A stretch of DNA of 64,000 nt. Source: Novosphingobium sp. TH158 (GTDB lineage Bacteria > Pseudomonadota > Alphaproteobacteria > Sphingomonadales > Sphingomonadaceae). The notes beneath the pieces were generated by a model. The model ran no database searches and was not told the DNA's origin. It worked only from the letters and a program-made list of their open reading frames with translations. Positions 37,041 to 47,942 of this stretch are shown here, piece after piece. Position numbers and translations under genes: made by a program. The stretch covers positions 558,001 through 622,000 of the forward strand of contig NZ_PKRT01000001.1 in assembly GCF_002855555.1 (NCBI RefSeq), written 5' to 3'. The stretch's first letter is position 1. Each line of letters begins with the position of its first letter.

Positions 37041-38745
37041 GCTTGGTGATCGGGATGGCCGGCACGTTTTTGTCCGATGAATAGACCGCCACGGTATCGG
37101 CAATCGGATCGAACCGCACCCAGAGCGAAACCAGCAGGCTGAGAGCCAGAGCCGCAAGGGCCCCTCGCCGTGCTGCTCTCGGGGCAAGCCCCGGCCACAG
37201 CGCCAGAATCGCCAGTGTCGCCAGGGCGAGAGGCACGGAGACAACGAAGGGCATGGTCGGCCCGACGCCCTGCATGGCGAAATGGCCGAGGTAGATCTCG
37301 TACCCCAGCACAAGCGCCGCCCCCAGCCAGCCGATGGCCTTGCCTGGTCCACCGGGCAGGCAAAGCGCCAGCACCGCCAGCAGGACCGGTATGAGCACGA
37401 CATAGGCCGCCGTTGGGGCAAGCAGCTGGGCAATGGCCCCGAGCACTGCCAGGACAAGGGTGGCACCCACCCTTGCCGCCTTGCCCGCGCCTCTGCCGAA
37501 CGCCAGCAGGAACATGCCCGCACAGGCCAGCAGGGCCATGATCTCAAGCTTGGGAATGGCAGCCAGCCGGTCATAGTAATTGGCCTGAGAGCCCGCCCCC
37601 GAAACCAGGTTGAGGGCATAAAGCGCGACACCGGTGCCCAGCATCATGCCCAGCATCCGGCCGGAGCCGCCAAGCACCGCGTGCAAGCGGCAGTCGCGAC
37701 GCACCGCGCTCGCCAGCCCCAGACCGATCGCCGCGACCATGATCCAGCCGATCCATGCGGGATAGGTGACAAGGAACAGCCCGAATACGTCGAAGAAGAC
37801 GACGCTCGGCGATGCCTGCGGCAGGCTTGGTGAGCGCACCAGCCGGTCGGTCAGTGCCAGCACCTGCCCACCCATGTCCTGAAGTGCGCCCTGATCGAGC
37901 CGTTCCGGTGTCGCAAGCGGCGAATGGTAAAGTCCGGACCGACCGATGAACGCGAAGTTGTAGCCCGGATAGTCGGCCCGCAGCGAAACCGAGAGGTCGG
38001 TATCGTTGGGCAGGACCGAATAGATGAAAGCCGCCAGCGAGGACGCACCCGGACGGCTCACCGCATCGGCATAAAGCGCCACGGCATTGCCGTTGTCGGG
38101 CGAGGTTTCAAACAGTGTTGTCCGCCCTCCGCCGCCCCGTGCTTCCATGTTTACGATCATGCCGATCCGCGCGCGTAGCGGATCGCTGGCAAAGAAGGCC
38201 TCTGCGCCGGATAGCCCAAGCTCCTCGGCATCGGTGATCACCACGGCCAGGTCGCGCAGCGGCTGTCCCCTCGCCTTGATTGCCCGCACCGCTTCAAGGA
38301 TAGTCGCAATGCCGGCGGTATCGTCTGCCGCGCCCGGCGAGCCCCAGACCGTATCGTGATGGGCCATGAGCGCCACGGCGGGCAAGGTGCGGTCTTTCCC
38401 CGGCAGAACGCCGATCACGTTCACCATGCGCGTCGGGGCATGGGAACCCTTGCTCCAGCCCTGCATCCGTTCGGTGGAAAGCTGCGGCAGCGGCAGGTCT
38501 ACCTCGCGAACCTCAAGCCCCAGCGATTTCAGGCGATTGACGAGGTAGGCGCGAACCTCGGCATTTTCCGGCGTGCCTGTCGGGTGGGGTTTTTCTGCTA
38601 TCTGCCGGACGTCGATCATCGCCCGCCCGGCGGAAAAGGCACCGGCACCGGCCGTGTCCGGTACTGGCCCCGGCGGCGTCGTGCCCAGGATCGCCAGCCC
38701 GATTGCCGCAACCAGCGCGGCGATAAATCCTGCCCAGCCCTTCAT
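37030..38745 (-). CDS. M28-family metallopeptidase with membrane C-terminus
   Basis: A 571-residue protein: one N-terminal hydrophobic helix, an M28 aminopeptidase domain at about 40-310, then some eight hydrophobic helices. Zinc-site residues can be placed at His129 and Asp131 (AHHDTVW), Asp141 (GAADDTAG) and Glu174-Glu175 (TDAEELGL). The layout matches Fxna/ERMP1-like membrane peptidases. The catalytic domain should face the periplasm. The start at 38745 has GGAGG eight bases upstream. A longer in-frame stretch upstream lacks this. Confidence 0.9.
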   Translation of the reverse strand: MKGWAGFIAALVAAIGLAILGTTPPGPVPDTAGAGAFSAGRAMIDVRQIAEKPHPTGTPENAEVRAYLVNRLKSLGLEVREVDLPLPQLSTERMQGWSKGSHAPTRMVNVIGVLPGKDRTLPAVALMAHHDTVWGSPGAADDTAGIATILEAVRAIKARGQPLRDLAVVITDAEELGLSGAEAFFASDPLRARIGMIVNMEARGGGGRTTLFETSPDNGNAVALYADAVSRPGASSLAAFIYSVLPNDTDLSVSLRADYPGYNFAFIGRSGLYHSPLATPERLDQGALQDMGGQVLALTDRLVRSPSLPQASPSVVFFDVFGLFLVTYPAWIGWIMVAAIGLGLASAVRRDCRLHAVLGGSGRMLGMMLGTGVALYALNLVSGAGSQANYYDRLAAIPKLEIMALLACAGMFLLAFGRGAGKAARVGATLVLAVLGAIAQLLAPTAAYVVLIPVLLAVLALCLPGGPGKAIGWLGAALVLGYEIYLGHFAMQGVGPTMPFVVSVPLALATLAILALWPGLAPRAARRGALAALALSLLVSLWVRFDPIADTVAVYSSDKNVPAIPITKPKK

Positions 38746-38906
38746 TGCCTTGCCCTCCAATCCCGGTGCGAGTGTTGCGCTGCGGGCCGGACGAGTCAAA
38801 TCCGGCGCGGCTGTGCACGATGCGCGCTTTGCGGGTGGCATCCTGGGGACCTTGCCCCTATGGGGACACGAACCGAATCCCCTGCCCTTGAACCGAGCCA
38901 GCGCCG

Positions 38907-39344
38907 ATGAGAATTGCCATCGCCTCCGACCACGCCGCAGTCGACCTCAAGGCCGAACTGCGCGAATACCTCATCGGGCTGGGCCACGAGGTTGCAGACC
39001 TTGGCCCCGAAACTGCCGACCGGGTGGACTATCCCGATTTCGGCTACAAGCTTGCCGCTGTCGTCGCCGATGGCACGGCCCGTTTCGGTGTGGCTCTTTG
39101 CGGTTCGGGCATCGGCATTTCGATTGCCGTCAATCGCAACCCGGCCTGCCGCTGCGCTCTCGTCTCGGAACCGCTTTCCGCCGCCCTCGCGCGTGAGCAC
39201 AACGATGCGAACGTTCTTGCCATGGGCGCCCGGCTGACCGGCGTGGACATGGCCAAGGCCTGCCTCGATGCTTTCCTTTCCACCGAATTCGGCGGAGGCC
39301 GCCATGCCGGCCGCGTCGATAAGCTGTCCAACCCCGCTTGCTGA
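38907..39344 (+). CDS. rpiB: ribose-5-phosphate isomerase B
   Basis: The 145-residue RpiB/LacAB-family enzyme interconverts ribose 5-phosphate and ribulose 5-phosphate. [29 protein letters not shown] and [18 protein letters not shown] (with the catalytic Cys region) are typical. The related allose or galactose isomerases share these motifs, but the housekeeping neighbour glyA, 13 bases downstream, favours a general role. Confidence 0.92.
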   Translation: MRIAIASDHAAVDLKAELREYLIGLGHEVADLGPETADRVDYPDFGYKLAAVVADGTARFGVALCGSGIGISIAVNRNPACRCALVSEPLSAALAREHNDANVLAMGARLTGVDMAKACLDAFLSTEFGGGRHAGRVDKLSNPAC

Positions 39345-39357
39345 ACAGGGACTTCCG

Positions 39358-40650
39358 ATGACCGCCGTGACCCCCAATGGCTTCTTCACCGCCGACCTCG
39401 CCCAGACCGACCCCGAAATCTCCGGCTGGATCGGCAAGGAACTTGGCCGCCAGCGCGACAAGATCGAGCTGATCGCCTCGGAGAACATCTGCTCCAAGGC
39501 CGTGCTCCAGGCAGCCGGATCGATCCTCACCAACAAGTACGCCGAAGGCTATCCGGGCAAGCGCTATTACGGCGGCTGCGAATATGTCGACGAAATCGAG
39601 ACGCTGGCGATCGAACGCGCGAAGAAGCTGTTCGGATCGAACTTCGCCAACGTCCAGCCGAATTCGGGCAGCCAGATGAACCAGGCGGTGTTCCTTGCCC
39701 TGCTGCAGCCGGGCGACACCTTCATGGGGCTTGACCTCAACGCCGGCGGCCACCTCACGCACGGGTCGCCCGTGAACATGAGCGGCAAGTGGTTCAATCC
39801 GGTGCCCTATGGCGTGCGTCCCGACGATCACCGCATCGACATGGACGAGGTTGCCCGCATCGCCCGCAAGAACAAGCCCAAGCTGATCATCTGTGGCGGC
39901 ACGGCCTATTCGCGCGAGTGGGACTTCGCCCGCTTCCGCGAGATCGCCGACGAAGTGGGTGCCTACCTGCTGGCCGACATGAGCCACTTCTCGGGCCTCG
40001 TCGCCGGCGGCGTGCACCCCTCGCCGGTGCCGCATGCCCATGTCACCACCACGACCACGCACAAGTCGCTGCGCGGCCCGCGTTCGGGCATCATCCTGTC
40101 CAATGACGAGGACATCGCGAAGAAGATCAACACCGCGATCTTCCCCGGCCTCCAGGGCGGCCCGCTGATGCACATCATCGCGGCCAAGGCAGTTGCCTTC
40201 GCCGAGGCCATGACGCCGGAATTCAAGGCCTATGCCGCGGCGGTCAAGGCCAATGCCAAGGCGCTGGCCGCCTCCATCGAAGCGCAGGGCCTGTCGATCG
40301 TCTCGGGCGGCACTGACAACCACCTGATGCTTGTCGACCTGACGTCGAAGGACATCACCGGCAAGGCGACCGAAAAGGGGCTCGATCGCGCCGCGATCAC
40401 CTGCAACAAGAACGGCATCCCCAACGACAAGCGCTCGCCCTTCGTCACTTCGGGCATCCGCCTTGGCACCCCGGCCGGCACCACGCGCGGCTTCGGGGTT
40501 GAGGAATTTGCCCAGATCGGCGGCCTGATCGCCGAAGTGGTCGAAGGCCTTGCCCGCAACGGCGACGAAGGCGACGCGCAGGTCGAACAGAGCGTGAAGT
40601 CCCGCGTCGAGGAGCTTTGCGCCCGCTTCCCGATCTATCCGGGAATGTAA
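39358..40650 (+). CDS. glyA: serine hydroxymethyltransferase
   Basis: The 430-residue PLP enzyme converts serine and tetrahydrofolate to glycine and methylene-tetrahydrofolate. [35 protein letters not shown] and the PLP lysine in [16 protein letters not shown] are clear. Length is slightly over the E. coli form. It begins the run glyA, small membrane gene, nrdR, methyltransferase. Confidence 0.97.
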   Translation: MTAVTPNGFFTADLAQTDPEISGWIGKELGRQRDKIELIASENICSKAVLQAAGSILTNKYAEGYPGKRYYGGCEYVDEIETLAIERAKKLFGSNFANVQPNSGSQMNQAVFLALLQPGDTFMGLDLNAGGHLTHGSPVNMSGKWFNPVPYGVRPDDHRIDMDEVARIARKNKPKLIICGGTAYSREWDFARFREIADEVGAYLLADMSHFSGLVAGGVHPSPVPHAHVTTTTTHKSLRGPRSGIILSNDEDIAKKINTAIFPGLQGGPLMHIIAAKAVAFAEAMTPEFKAYAAAVKANAKALAASIEAQGLSIVSGGTDNHLMLVDLTSKDITGKATEKGLDRAAITCNKNGIPNDKRSPFVTSGIRLGTPAGTTRGFGVEEFAQIGGLIAEVVEGLARNGDEGDAQVEQSVKSRVEELCARFPIYPGM

Positions 40651-40653
40651 GCC

Positions 40654-40860
40654 ATGCCGCGCGGCAACGACCTGATCGGCGACCTGAAGGAAGAAGTGGT
40701 CGGCATGGCCAAGCAGGGTGCCCGCCACCCTTCGACCAAGCCGGTCCTTACTGCTGCAGCGGTCGGCGCGGTGGCCGGCCTTGTCCTGCCGGTTGTTTCG
40801 CTGCCGCTCGGCGCGGTCGTCGGGGCCGGGTTCATGCTGTACAAGCGCGTGAGGCCCTAA
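40654..40860 (+). CDS. small membrane protein between glyA and nrdR
   Basis: A 68-residue protein three bases after glyA and six before nrdR. It has a polar helix (NDLIGDLKEEVVGMAKQGARH) and then one or two hydrophobic segments (LTAAAVGAVAGLVLPVVSLP, LGAVVGAGFMLYKR). No family is recognised. Tight spacing on both sides shows it is read in the same operon. Confidence 0.75.
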   Translation: MPRGNDLIGDLKEEVVGMAKQGARHPSTKPVLTAAAVGAVAGLVLPVVSLPLGAVVGAGFMLYKRVRP

Positions 40861-40866
40861 CCAGCG

Positions 40867-41328
40867 ATGCGCTGCCCTTTCTGCGCCCATGACGACAGCC
40901 AGGTGAAGGACAGCCGTCCCACCGAGGACAACACGGCCATCCGCCGCCGCCGCCAGTGCGAAGGCTGCGGCGCGCGCTTTACCACCTTCGAACGGGTTCA
41001 GCTGCGCGAAATCACCGTGCTGAAAAGCAACGATGCCCGCCAGCCGTTCGACCGGGCAAAGATCGAGCAATCCGTCACGCTGGCCTGCCGCAAGCGGGGC
41101 ATCTCGCAGGAGCGGATCGACCAGCTGGTTTCGGGCGTGCAGCGCCAGATCGAAACCATGGGGGAAAGCGAAATCCCCTCACGCGCCATCGGCGAAATGG
41201 TGATGGAAGGCCTGCGCCAGCTGGATTCTGTGGCCTATATCCGCTTCGCCTCGGTCTATCGCGATTTCGGCGACGCCAAGGATTTCGAGGATTTTGCCGG
41301 GACGGTGCGGGATGTCGGGAAGCACTGA
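40867..41328 (+). CDS. nrdR: transcriptional repressor NrdR
   Basis: A 153-residue regulator of ribonucleotide reductase genes. The zinc ribbon uses Cys3 and Cys6 ([11 protein letters not shown]) and the CEGCG pair near residue 32, with [19 protein letters not shown]. The ATP-cone domain follows ([20 protein letters not shown]). Its 3' end overlaps the methyltransferase gene by 17 bases. Confidence 0.97.
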   Translation: MRCPFCAHDDSQVKDSRPTEDNTAIRRRRQCEGCGARFTTFERVQLREITVLKSNDARQPFDRAKIEQSVTLACRKRGISQERIDQLVSGVQRQIETMGESEIPSRAIGEMVMEGLRQLDSVAYIRFASVYRDFGDAKDFEDFAGTVRDVGKH

Positions 41329-42037
41329 TCCCGTCATCGTCCTCGTCCGTCCGCAGCTGGGTGAGAACATCGGCAAGGCGGCACGGGCGATGCTCAACTT
41401 CGGGCTCGCCGAAATGCGCCTCGTCTCCCCGCGCGATGGCTGGCCCAACCCCAGCGCCGGCCCCGCCGCAGCCGGTGCGGATATCGTGCTGGAAAAGGCG
41501 CAGGTCTTCGAAACGCTGGCAGACGCCGTGGCCGACTGTGCCCATGTCTATGCCACCACGGTGCGCAAGCGCGGCGTAACGAAGCCGGTGATGACGCCGG
41601 AACAGGCGGCGAAAACCATCCATGCAGAGCCGGGACGCTCCGCACTTGTCTTCGGACCCGAACGATCGGGGCTGGAAACCGATGACGTAGCCCTTGCCCG
41701 GACCATCCTTACCGTACCGATCAACCCGGAATTCGGCTCGCTCAACCTCGCCCAGGCAGTCATCCTGTGCGCCTACGAGTGGTCGAAGCAGGCCTCGCTC
41801 GCGCAGCCGACCATCGAGGAACTGCTGCCCCCTGCCCCGCAAGATGAGCTGGAGGGCATGATTGCCCACCTTGAAAGCCTGCTCGAGCCGGCGGGATACT
41901 TCTTCCCAGAGAGCCGGGCGGCCGCCACTCGCCGGACGCTGCGCACGATGCTGACCAAGCCGGCATGGAACCACCTTGAGGTGCGCACCATGCGCGGCGT
42001 GCTCTCCGCGCTCGAAAAGAAGCCGCGCAAACCTTGA
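41312..42037 (+). CDS. trmJ: SpoU/TrmH-family RNA methyltransferase, TrmJ-like
   Basis: A 241-residue SPOUT-fold methyltransferase. [20 protein letters not shown] opens the domain. [18 protein letters not shown] and [20 protein letters not shown] form the trefoil knot that binds S-adenosylmethionine. The TrmJ subgroup methylates a 2'-hydroxyl of tRNA. The exact site cannot be told here. The C-terminal helical extension is of normal length. Confidence 0.87.
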   Translation: MSGSTDPVIVLVRPQLGENIGKAARAMLNFGLAEMRLVSPRDGWPNPSAGPAAAGADIVLEKAQVFETLADAVADCAHVYATTVRKRGVTKPVMTPEQAAKTIHAEPGRSALVFGPERSGLETDDVALARTILTVPINPEFGSLNLAQAVILCAYEWSKQASLAQPTIEELLPPAPQDELEGMIAHLESLLEPAGYFFPESRAAATRRTLRTMLTKPAWNHLEVRTMRGVLSALEKKPRKP

Positions 42038-42061
42038 CTTTCTGCTGCAGCGCAGTAAAGG
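42034..42061 (+). promoter_or_regulatory. candidate promoter of rpsD
   Basis: TTGACT at 42034-42039 and TAAAGG at 42056-42061 are spaced by 16 bases and lie 127 bases before the rpsD start, overlapping the end of the methyltransferase gene. The -35 is close to consensus and the -10 is weak. Confidence 0.35.
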
Positions 42062-42187
42062 CGCGCCTTCGCAATTGATCCCGCACTCCGGTGAAGCGGC
42101 GGTCGCGTCAGGGGAATGCCCTGGCGGTGCGGTTCCGGACCAGAAGCGGGGCACTTCGCTCCGCACAGCAAATTGAAGGAAATACGC

Positions 42188-42802
42188 ATGTCGAAGCGCA
42201 AGGCTTCCAAGCACAAGATTGACCGCCGCCTTGGCGAAAACATCTGGGGTCGTCCGAAGAGCTCGGTCAACCGCCGCGCCTATGGCCCGGGCCAGCACGG
42301 CCAGCGCCGCAAGGGCAAGCTTTCGGACTTCGGCATCCAGCTGCGCGCCAAGCAGAAGCTCAAGGGCTACTACGGCGACGTGACCGAAAAGCAGTTCAAG
42401 CGCACCTACCAGGAAGCCGCCAAGATGAAGGGCGACACCGGTCAGAACCTGATCGGCCTGCTGGAACAGCGCCTCGACATGGTCGTGTACCGCGCCAAGT
42501 TCGCGCCGACCATCTTCGCTGCCCGCCAGATCGTTTCGCACGGCCACATTCGCGTGAACGGCGTGCGCTGCAACATCGCCAGCCGCCGTGTTCGCCCCGG
42601 TGACGTCGTCAGCCTGGGCAACAAGGCCAAGGAAATGGCGCTGATCATCGAAGCGCAGGGCCTCGCCGAGCGTGAAATCCCCGAATACGTCGCGCCCGAC
42701 GGCAACGACAAGATCACTTTCGTCCGGGTCCCGACGCTGGATGAGGTTCCCTATCCGGTGAAGATGGAACCGAACCTGGTGGTCGAATTCTACTCGCGCT
42801 GA
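42188..42802 (+). CDS. rpsD: 30S ribosomal protein S4
   Basis: The 204-residue primary 16S rRNA-binding protein of the small subunit. [42 protein letters not shown] and the S4 RNA-binding domain [20 protein letters not shown] are unmistakable. As in other alphaproteobacteria the gene stands alone and is not in the alpha operon. A strong terminator follows. Confidence 0.98.
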   Translation: MSKRKASKHKIDRRLGENIWGRPKSSVNRRAYGPGQHGQRRKGKLSDFGIQLRAKQKLKGYYGDVTEKQFKRTYQEAAKMKGDTGQNLIGLLEQRLDMVVYRAKFAPTIFAARQIVSHGHIRVNGVRCNIASRRVRPGDVVSLGNKAKEMALIIEAQGLAEREIPEYVAPDGNDKITFVRVPTLDEVPYPVKMEPNLVVEFYSR

Positions 42803-42825
42803 TCCGACTGGATCTGCAAGACAAG

Positions 42826-42857
42826 AGGGCGGTCCTGCGGGGCCGCCCTTTCTGTTT
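42826..42857 (+). terminator. rho-independent terminator of rpsD
   Basis: AGGGCGGTCC and GGGCCGCCCT form a 10-bp stem (one G-T wobble) around a TGCG loop at 42826-42849, followed by TTCTGTTT. It is 23 bases after the rpsD stop. Confidence 0.85.
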
Positions 42858-42938
42858 GGCGCAAAGCGATTTACGTATTTGGCGAAGTGCGGAATATGTC
42901 TTCCGTGAACGATCGAACTTGCCGGAACGGGAACCGCA

Positions 42939-44177
42939 TTGACGCACGAGCAACATGTCGCCGCCTTCGAAGCACTGCTCGATGCTTGGCTCCAGTCCGC
43001 CCGCGATAATGATCTGGCAGCAACCGGGCAGCTGCTAGCCGACGATTACCGGATGGAACTGCCGGACGGATCGATCGCGACGTGGCAGGCGGAGCAAGCC
43101 TTCAGGCAACAGATGACGGCGCTTGAAGTCTTGCAGCGCGATGCCGTTGTTGCACCCGACGGACGCACGGCACAGGCCTCGCTGCTGATCGAGTTCGCAC
43201 AGGGACCAGCTTCAAGCGAAGCAAGGGGCCGGTTCAAGCTGGCGGTTTCCGCCCTGAACACGGACGGGGGATGGAAAGTGCAGCACATCCGCTGCGCGAT
43301 CGACGGACGGGCAGCACCGCCGCCGCCACCTGCGCCGTCCGAACCTTCCCGCCTCGCGCGCCTCAAGCAAAGATTACGCCGTGCTTTCCCGACTGCAGAG
43401 CGCGAGGTTGCACAAGGCCACGCCAGCCACCTGCCCTATCGGCCGGGCGAAAGCTTTATCCTGCCCCCTCGCCCCGAGAGGCGGCCGGAGGACGATCTAC
43501 CGATCCCGCCCGAGCACCTGTGGCTGGGCTACAATTATCCGATGCATGGCAAGCTCCATGTCGGCACCATGCTGGATGCCTTGCGCGAAACGGGCTTTTC
43601 CATCGGACAGGGCCATCGCGTGATCGATCTTGGCTGCGGCGCCGGCCGGATGATCCGGCACCTGCTGCCCTATGCCTCGACTGCCGAAATCTGGGGCCTC
43701 GACATCAGCGCAGAGCACATCTTCTGGTGCCGCGAGAACCTTTCGCCCCCGTTCCGTTTCGCCACGACCACCAAGGTGCCGACCCTGCCGTTCAAGGACA
43801 GCAGCGTTGCCCTCGTCTACTGCGGCTCGTTGTTCACCCATATCGACGATCTGGCCGATGCGTGGCTGTGCGAACTGCGGCGCGTGCTCAAGCCCGATGG
43901 CCGGCTGTTCCTGACGATCCATGACCAGCATACCATGAACCTGCTCGGCCAGCCCGAATATGGCTGGACGCCGCTCGCCCGCCTGCTCCGCGAGCACCCG
44001 CTCTACGAAGAGGCTCAAGGCGGGTTCGGCATGCTTTCGATCGGCCGGGACGACCTTTCGCAGGTGTTCTATGACCGGTCCTACTTCGAGGCCATGACCG
44101 ACCAGTCATTCGAAACGCTGTCGGTGATCGAGGAAGCCTACTTCTACCAGACCGCGATGGTGCTGAAGCCGCTCTAG
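42939..44177 (+). CDS. SnoaL-like domain fused to SAM-dependent methyltransferase
   Basis: A 412-residue protein starting at TTG. Residues 1-125 resemble the SnoaL/DUF4440 cone fold (FEALLDAWLQSARDNDL, DDYRMELPDGSIATW, WKVQHIRCAID). A Pro-rich linker is at about 127-140. Residues 185-412 are a class I methyltransferase with the cofactor motif VIDLGCGAGRMIRHLL, then LDISAEHIFWCRENL and LKPDGRLFLTIHD. Substrate unknown. The TTG start is the only one that keeps the whole first domain. Confidence 0.8.
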   Translation: MTHEQHVAAFEALLDAWLQSARDNDLAATGQLLADDYRMELPDGSIATWQAEQAFRQQMTALEVLQRDAVVAPDGRTAQASLLIEFAQGPASSEARGRFKLAVSALNTDGGWKVQHIRCAIDGRAAPPPPPAPSEPSRLARLKQRLRRAFPTAEREVAQGHASHLPYRPGESFILPPRPERRPEDDLPIPPEHLWLGYNYPMHGKLHVGTMLDALRETGFSIGQGHRVIDLGCGAGRMIRHLLPYASTAEIWGLDISAEHIFWCRENLSPPFRFATTTKVPTLPFKDSSVALVYCGSLFTHIDDLADAWLCELRRVLKPDGRLFLTIHDQHTMNLLGQPEYGWTPLARLLREHPLYEEAQGGFGMLSIGRDDLSQVFYDRSYFEAMTDQSFETLSVIEEAYFYQTAMVLKPL

Positions 44178-44280
44178 AGCCGATCAGCTGCCGAGGCCGA
44201 TCATCGCAGTCCCGGCACACCACGGCGAGGTGCACGGTTGTTTTCGGAACGAATGCCTCCGCCAGGTGTTCGGCGGGGCT

Positions 44281-44451
44281 ATGACCCTCTATCGATTTGT
44301 CACGCCGCATCGCATCGGCAAGTGGTATCGCGATCTCAGAACTGCCCAGGCCCAGGCCTGCGCAATCGGAGCGGGCTTTCAGGAACGGAAAAGCGGACAG
44401 TTCTTCGCCTACCGGGAAACCCGGCTGGAAGTGAGCGATCAGCCCAGGTAA
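44281..44451 (+). CDS. small hypothetical protein, 56 residues
   Basis: An ATG opens a short frame ([19 protein letters not shown], then [22 protein letters not shown]) that reads like a compact basic protein and not antisense noise. It ends inside the 3' end of the convergent tgt gene, with a 13-base overlap. No family recognised; support comes only from composition and an uninterrupted frame. Confidence 0.5.
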   Translation: MTLYRFVTPHRIGKWYRDLRTAQAQACAIGAGFQERKSGQFFAYRETRLEVSDQPR

Positions 44452-45566
44452 TTGCGCCGGAATTCTGCGGCAAAGGCAGCAAAACGCCCCGCGGCGATTG
44501 CATCGCGCATGGCCTGCATCAGCGACTGGTAGAACCACAGGTTATGCTCGGTCAGCAGCATGGCACCCAGCATCTCGCCCGACTTGATCAGGTGGTGCAG
44601 GTAGGCGCGGCTGTAATCTCTGCAGGCCGGACAGCCGCACCGTTCGTCGATGGGCGACAGGTCTTCGGCATGCTTCGCATTGCGCAGGTTCAACGGGCCG
44701 TTCCAGGTGAAGGCCTGTCCATTGCGACCCGACCGGGTGGGCAGGACGCAGTCGAACATGTCCACGCCGCGTTCGACCGCGCCGACAAGGTCATCCGGCT
44801 TGCCCACCCCCATCAGGTAGCGGGGCCGATCCTCCGGCAACTGGCCGGGAGCGAAATCGAGCGTGGCGAACATTGCCTCCTGCCCCTCGCCCACCGCAAG
44901 GCCGCCAATGGCATAGCCATCAAAGCCGATATCGCGCAGGGCGTCGGCGCTGGCCTTGCGCAGGCTTTCGTCGAGCGCGCCCTGCTGGATGCCGAACAAG
45001 GCCGAACGTTCTGCGTGTTCGCCGCCGGCATCGAAGGCATCCCGGCTGCGCTTGGCCCAACGCATCGACATTTCCATGGACCGGGCGATGACATCGCGCG
45101 GCTGATCGGCGCGGGGGCACTCATCGAAGCACATGACGATGTCGGACCCCAGCAGGCGCTGGATCTCCATCGACCGTTCCGGGCTGAGCAGGTGGCGCGA
45201 GCCGTCGAGGTGGCTGGCAAAGGTCACGCCTTCTTCGGTGATCTTGCGCAGGTCGCTCAGGCTCATCACCTGATAGCCGCCACTGTCGGTCAGGATCGGG
45301 CGTGACCAGTTCATGAAGCGGTGCAAGCCGCCAAGGCGCGCCATGCGCTCGGCACCGGGGCGCAGCATCAGGTGATAGGTATTGCCCAGGATTATATCCG
45401 CCCCGGCCGCCCGCACGCCTTCGGGTTTCATCCCCTTCACCGTCGCCGCCGTACCGACCGGCATGAACGCCGGCGTCCGGATTTCGCCCCGGTGCATGGC
45501 AATCGTGCCCGTACGGGCCTTGCCGTCGGTGGCGTAGATGGTGAAAGCGAAGCGGGAACCGGTCAT
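44439..45566 (-). CDS. tgt: queuine/preQ1 tRNA-guanine transglycosylase
   Basis: The 375-residue enzyme swaps guanine 34 of GUN-anticodon tRNAs for preQ1. [41 protein letters not shown] (nucleophile region), [18 protein letters not shown] and a zinc site CGCPACRDY are present. It is 10 bases downstream of queA, the next step of the pathway. Confidence 0.97.
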   Translation of the reverse strand: MTGSRFAFTIYATDGKARTGTIAMHRGEIRTPAFMPVGTAATVKGMKPEGVRAAGADIILGNTYHLMLRPGAERMARLGGLHRFMNWSRPILTDSGGYQVMSLSDLRKITEEGVTFASHLDGSRHLLSPERSMEIQRLLGSDIVMCFDECPRADQPRDVIARSMEMSMRWAKRSRDAFDAGGEHAERSALFGIQQGALDESLRKASADALRDIGFDGYAIGGLAVGEGQEAMFATLDFAPGQLPEDRPRYLMGVGKPDDLVGAVERGVDMFDCVLPTRSGRNGQAFTWNGPLNLRNAKHAEDLSPIDERCGCPACRDYSRAYLHHLIKSGEMLGAMLLTEHNLWFYQSLMQAMRDAIAAGRFAAFAAEFRRNYLG

Positions 45567-45575
45567 CGCGCGCGG

Positions 45576-46604
45576 CTATGGCAGCAGCAGCGAAGAATCT
45601 CCATAGGAATAGAACCGGTATTCGCTGGCGATGGCATGGGCATAGGCCGCCTGCATCCGTTCGCGGCCCATCAGCGCACTGACCAGCATGAACAGCGTCG
45701 ATTTGGGCAAGTGGAAGTTGGTCATCAACCCGTCGATGGCTCGGAAGCGATAGCCGGGGGTGATGAAGATCGCAGTATCGCCCTCGAACGGGCGGATCAC
45801 GCCATCTTCGCCCGTGGCGCTCTCCAGCAGGCGCAGCGAGGTAGTGCCGACGGCAATCACCCGGTTGCCATTGGCCCGGGCCGCGTTGAGCCGGTCCGCC
45901 GTCGCCTGGTCGATGCGGCCCCATTCGGCATGCATCTTGTGATCCTGGGTGTCTTCCGCCTTGACCGGCAGGAAGGTTCCGGCACCGACATGCAGGGTCA
46001 GCGTCTCGCGGCGGATGCCTGCGCCATCGAGCGCTTCCAGCAAGCCGGGGGTAAAGTGCAGCGCCGCCGTGGGCGCGGCGACCGCGCCGGGCTCGTCGGC
46101 GAAGATGGTCTGGTAGTCTTCCAGGTCCGCCGCATCGGTGGCCCGCTTGCCGGCGATATAGGGCGGCAGAGGCATACGGCCTGCCCGCTCGAGCAGGACT
46201 TCGACCGGCTCGTCCCCGGCAAAGGCCAGGGTCCAGCTTCCATCCTCGTGCCGTTCCTCGGCCGTGGCAGCGACACCGGCAGGAAAGGCGATGACATCGC
46301 CCTGCCGCAAGCGCTTGGCATTGCGGATGAATGCCTGCCAGCGCCGCAGGTCGATGCGCTTGTGCAGCGTTGCACCGATCCGTGCATCCCCGCGCTGGCC
46401 TTCGAGCTGGGCGGGGATGACACGGGTATCGTTGAACACCAGCACGTCACCCGCGCGCAGCATGGCGGGCAGGTCGCGCACCGAACGATCCTCGAAATCG
46501 CCCTCCCCGCGCACGACAAGCATGCGCGCCGCATCGCGCGGACGCGCGGGACGCAGAGCTATGCGTTCGGCCGGCAGGTCGAAATCGAAAAGGTCAACGC
46601 GCAT
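45576..46604 (-). CDS. queA: S-adenosylmethionine:tRNA ribosyltransferase-isomerase
   Basis: The 342-residue enzyme moves the ribosyl part of S-adenosylmethionine onto preQ1 in tRNA, giving epoxyqueuosine. [38 protein letters not shown] and [20 protein letters not shown] are signature blocks. It forms an operon with tgt. Confidence 0.97.
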   Translation of the reverse strand: MRVDLFDFDLPAERIALRPARPRDAARMLVVRGEGDFEDRSVRDLPAMLRAGDVLVFNDTRVIPAQLEGQRGDARIGATLHKRIDLRRWQAFIRNAKRLRQGDVIAFPAGVAATAEERHEDGSWTLAFAGDEPVEVLLERAGRMPLPPYIAGKRATDAADLEDYQTIFADEPGAVAAPTAALHFTPGLLEALDGAGIRRETLTLHVGAGTFLPVKAEDTQDHKMHAEWGRIDQATADRLNAARANGNRVIAVGTTSLRLLESATGEDGVIRPFEGDTAIFITPGYRFRAIDGLMTNFHLPKSTLFMLVSALMGRERMQAAYAHAIASEYRFYSYGDSSLLLP

Positions 46605-46620
46605 GGCGCCTTGGGCCGGG

Positions 46621-47349
46621 TCAGTTCTTCTTCGCTGCGGCCTTCACGGCCGTCTTCGCCGGGGGAACCGCGAGCGCAGCCGGTGCCGGGACCGGCGCTT
46701 CAGCAACCGGCGGTGCGGGCGGCGGCGGCATCATCTGCGCCTTGCCCTCGCTGGCGAGGCTGGCCTGGAGGATCCGCGTCGGGTTCTGGGGCGGTTCGCC
46801 GCGCTCGATCGTATCGACATATTGCATGCCGGAAATCACGCGGCCGAAATTGGTATAGCGCTTGTCGAGCGCGAAGCGCGGGAAGAACACGATGAAGAAC
46901 TGGCTGTTCGCGCTATCCGGCTCATTGGTGCGAGCCATCGAAACGCTGCCGCGCATATGCGGCACCATGTTGAATTCGGCCTTGAGGTCCGGCAGGTCGG
47001 AGCCGCCCTCGCCAGTGCCCTTGGGATCGCCGGTCTGAGCCATGAAGCCGTCGATCACGCGGTGGAAGACGACGCCGTTATAGAAACCGCGCTGGGTCAG
47101 CGTCTTGATCCGCTCGACATGGCCGGGCGCCCACGAGGGCATCAGGCGGATGGCCACGCGGCCACCGTTCGACAGATCGAGCAGCAGGATATTCTCGGGC
47201 TCGACCGACATGTCGGTGTTTACAGACGTGCTGAGAGCCACCGGCGCCTTTTCGACGACGATGTCCTTGGCCTTCTTCTTCGCCATGGCAGGCGAAGCCG
47301 CCAGCGCACATCCCAGCATCACGGAAACAAGCAGGTTACGGCACTTCAT
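46621..47349 (-). CDS. cyclophilin-type peptidyl-prolyl isomerase, exported
   Basis: A 242-residue protein with a cleavable signal peptide ([20 protein letters not shown], cut after AMA). The cyclophilin core at about 45-200 has [20 protein letters not shown] and [22 protein letters not shown]. The C-terminal 40 residues are Ala/Pro-rich with a basic end. It should fold periplasmic proteins. It lies upstream of queA and tgt on the same strand with a 16-base gap. Confidence 0.93.
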   Translation of the reverse strand: MKCRNLLVSVMLGCALAASPAMAKKKAKDIVVEKAPVALSTSVNTDMSVEPENILLLDLSNGGRVAIRLMPSWAPGHVERIKTLTQRGFYNGVVFHRVIDGFMAQTGDPKGTGEGGSDLPDLKAEFNMVPHMRGSVSMARTNEPDSANSQFFIVFFPRFALDKRYTNFGRVISGMQYVDTIERGEPPQNPTRILQASLASEGKAQMMPPPPAPPVAEAPVPAPAALAVPPAKTAVKAAAKKN

Positions 47350-47429
47350 CGCAGGCTTCTCACAACTGGGGGACTTGTCGTGCGCAGGCGATAGCGAGGC
47401 ACGGCTGACATGGCAATGAACAGGACCTG

Positions 47430-47939
47430 TTAATCGTCGCCAAGCTGCCCCAGTTCAGCGACGCGGGCAACCACGTCATCGCGCACGCTGGGGCTGACGA
47501 AATTGGCGATATCGCCGCCGAACAGGGCGATTTCCTTGACGAGCTTGCTGGCGATCGGCTGCAGCGAAACATCGGCCATCAGGAACACCGTTTCGATCCG
47601 GTCATTGAGCTGCTGGTTCATGCCGGCCATCTGGTATTCGTATTCGAAGTCGGCCACGGCGCGCAGGCCGCGCACGATCATGCTGGCGCCCTGCCTTTCG
47701 GCGAACTTCATCAGCAGGGAATTGAACCCGACCACTTCGACATTGGCGATACCCATGTCCGCCACTTCGCGCCGCACCATGTCCATCCGCTCATCGGGCG
47801 AGAACATCGGGTTCTTCGACATGTTGGTGGTGACACCGATGATCAGCCGATCAACCAGCTTTGCTCCGCGCCGGATGATGTCCCCGTGGCCCAGCGTGAT
47901 CGGATCGAAGGTTCCGGGATAGACGCCGATGCGTTCCAT
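47430..47939 (-). CDS. coaD: phosphopantetheine adenylyltransferase
   Basis: The 169-residue enzyme makes dephospho-CoA from phosphopantetheine and ATP. The nucleotidyltransferase motif is GVYPGTFDPITLGHGDIIRR at the start, followed by MIVRGLRAVADFEYEYQM and PIASKLVKEIA. It follows the polyprenyl synthase by three bases. Confidence 0.97.
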   Translation of the reverse strand: MERIGVYPGTFDPITLGHGDIIRRGAKLVDRLIIGVTTNMSKNPMFSPDERMDMVRREVADMGIANVEVVGFNSLLMKFAERQGASMIVRGLRAVADFEYEYQMAGMNQQLNDRIETVFLMADVSLQPIASKLVKEIALFGGDIANFVSPSVRDDVVARVAELGQLGDD

Positions 47940-47942
47940 GGC

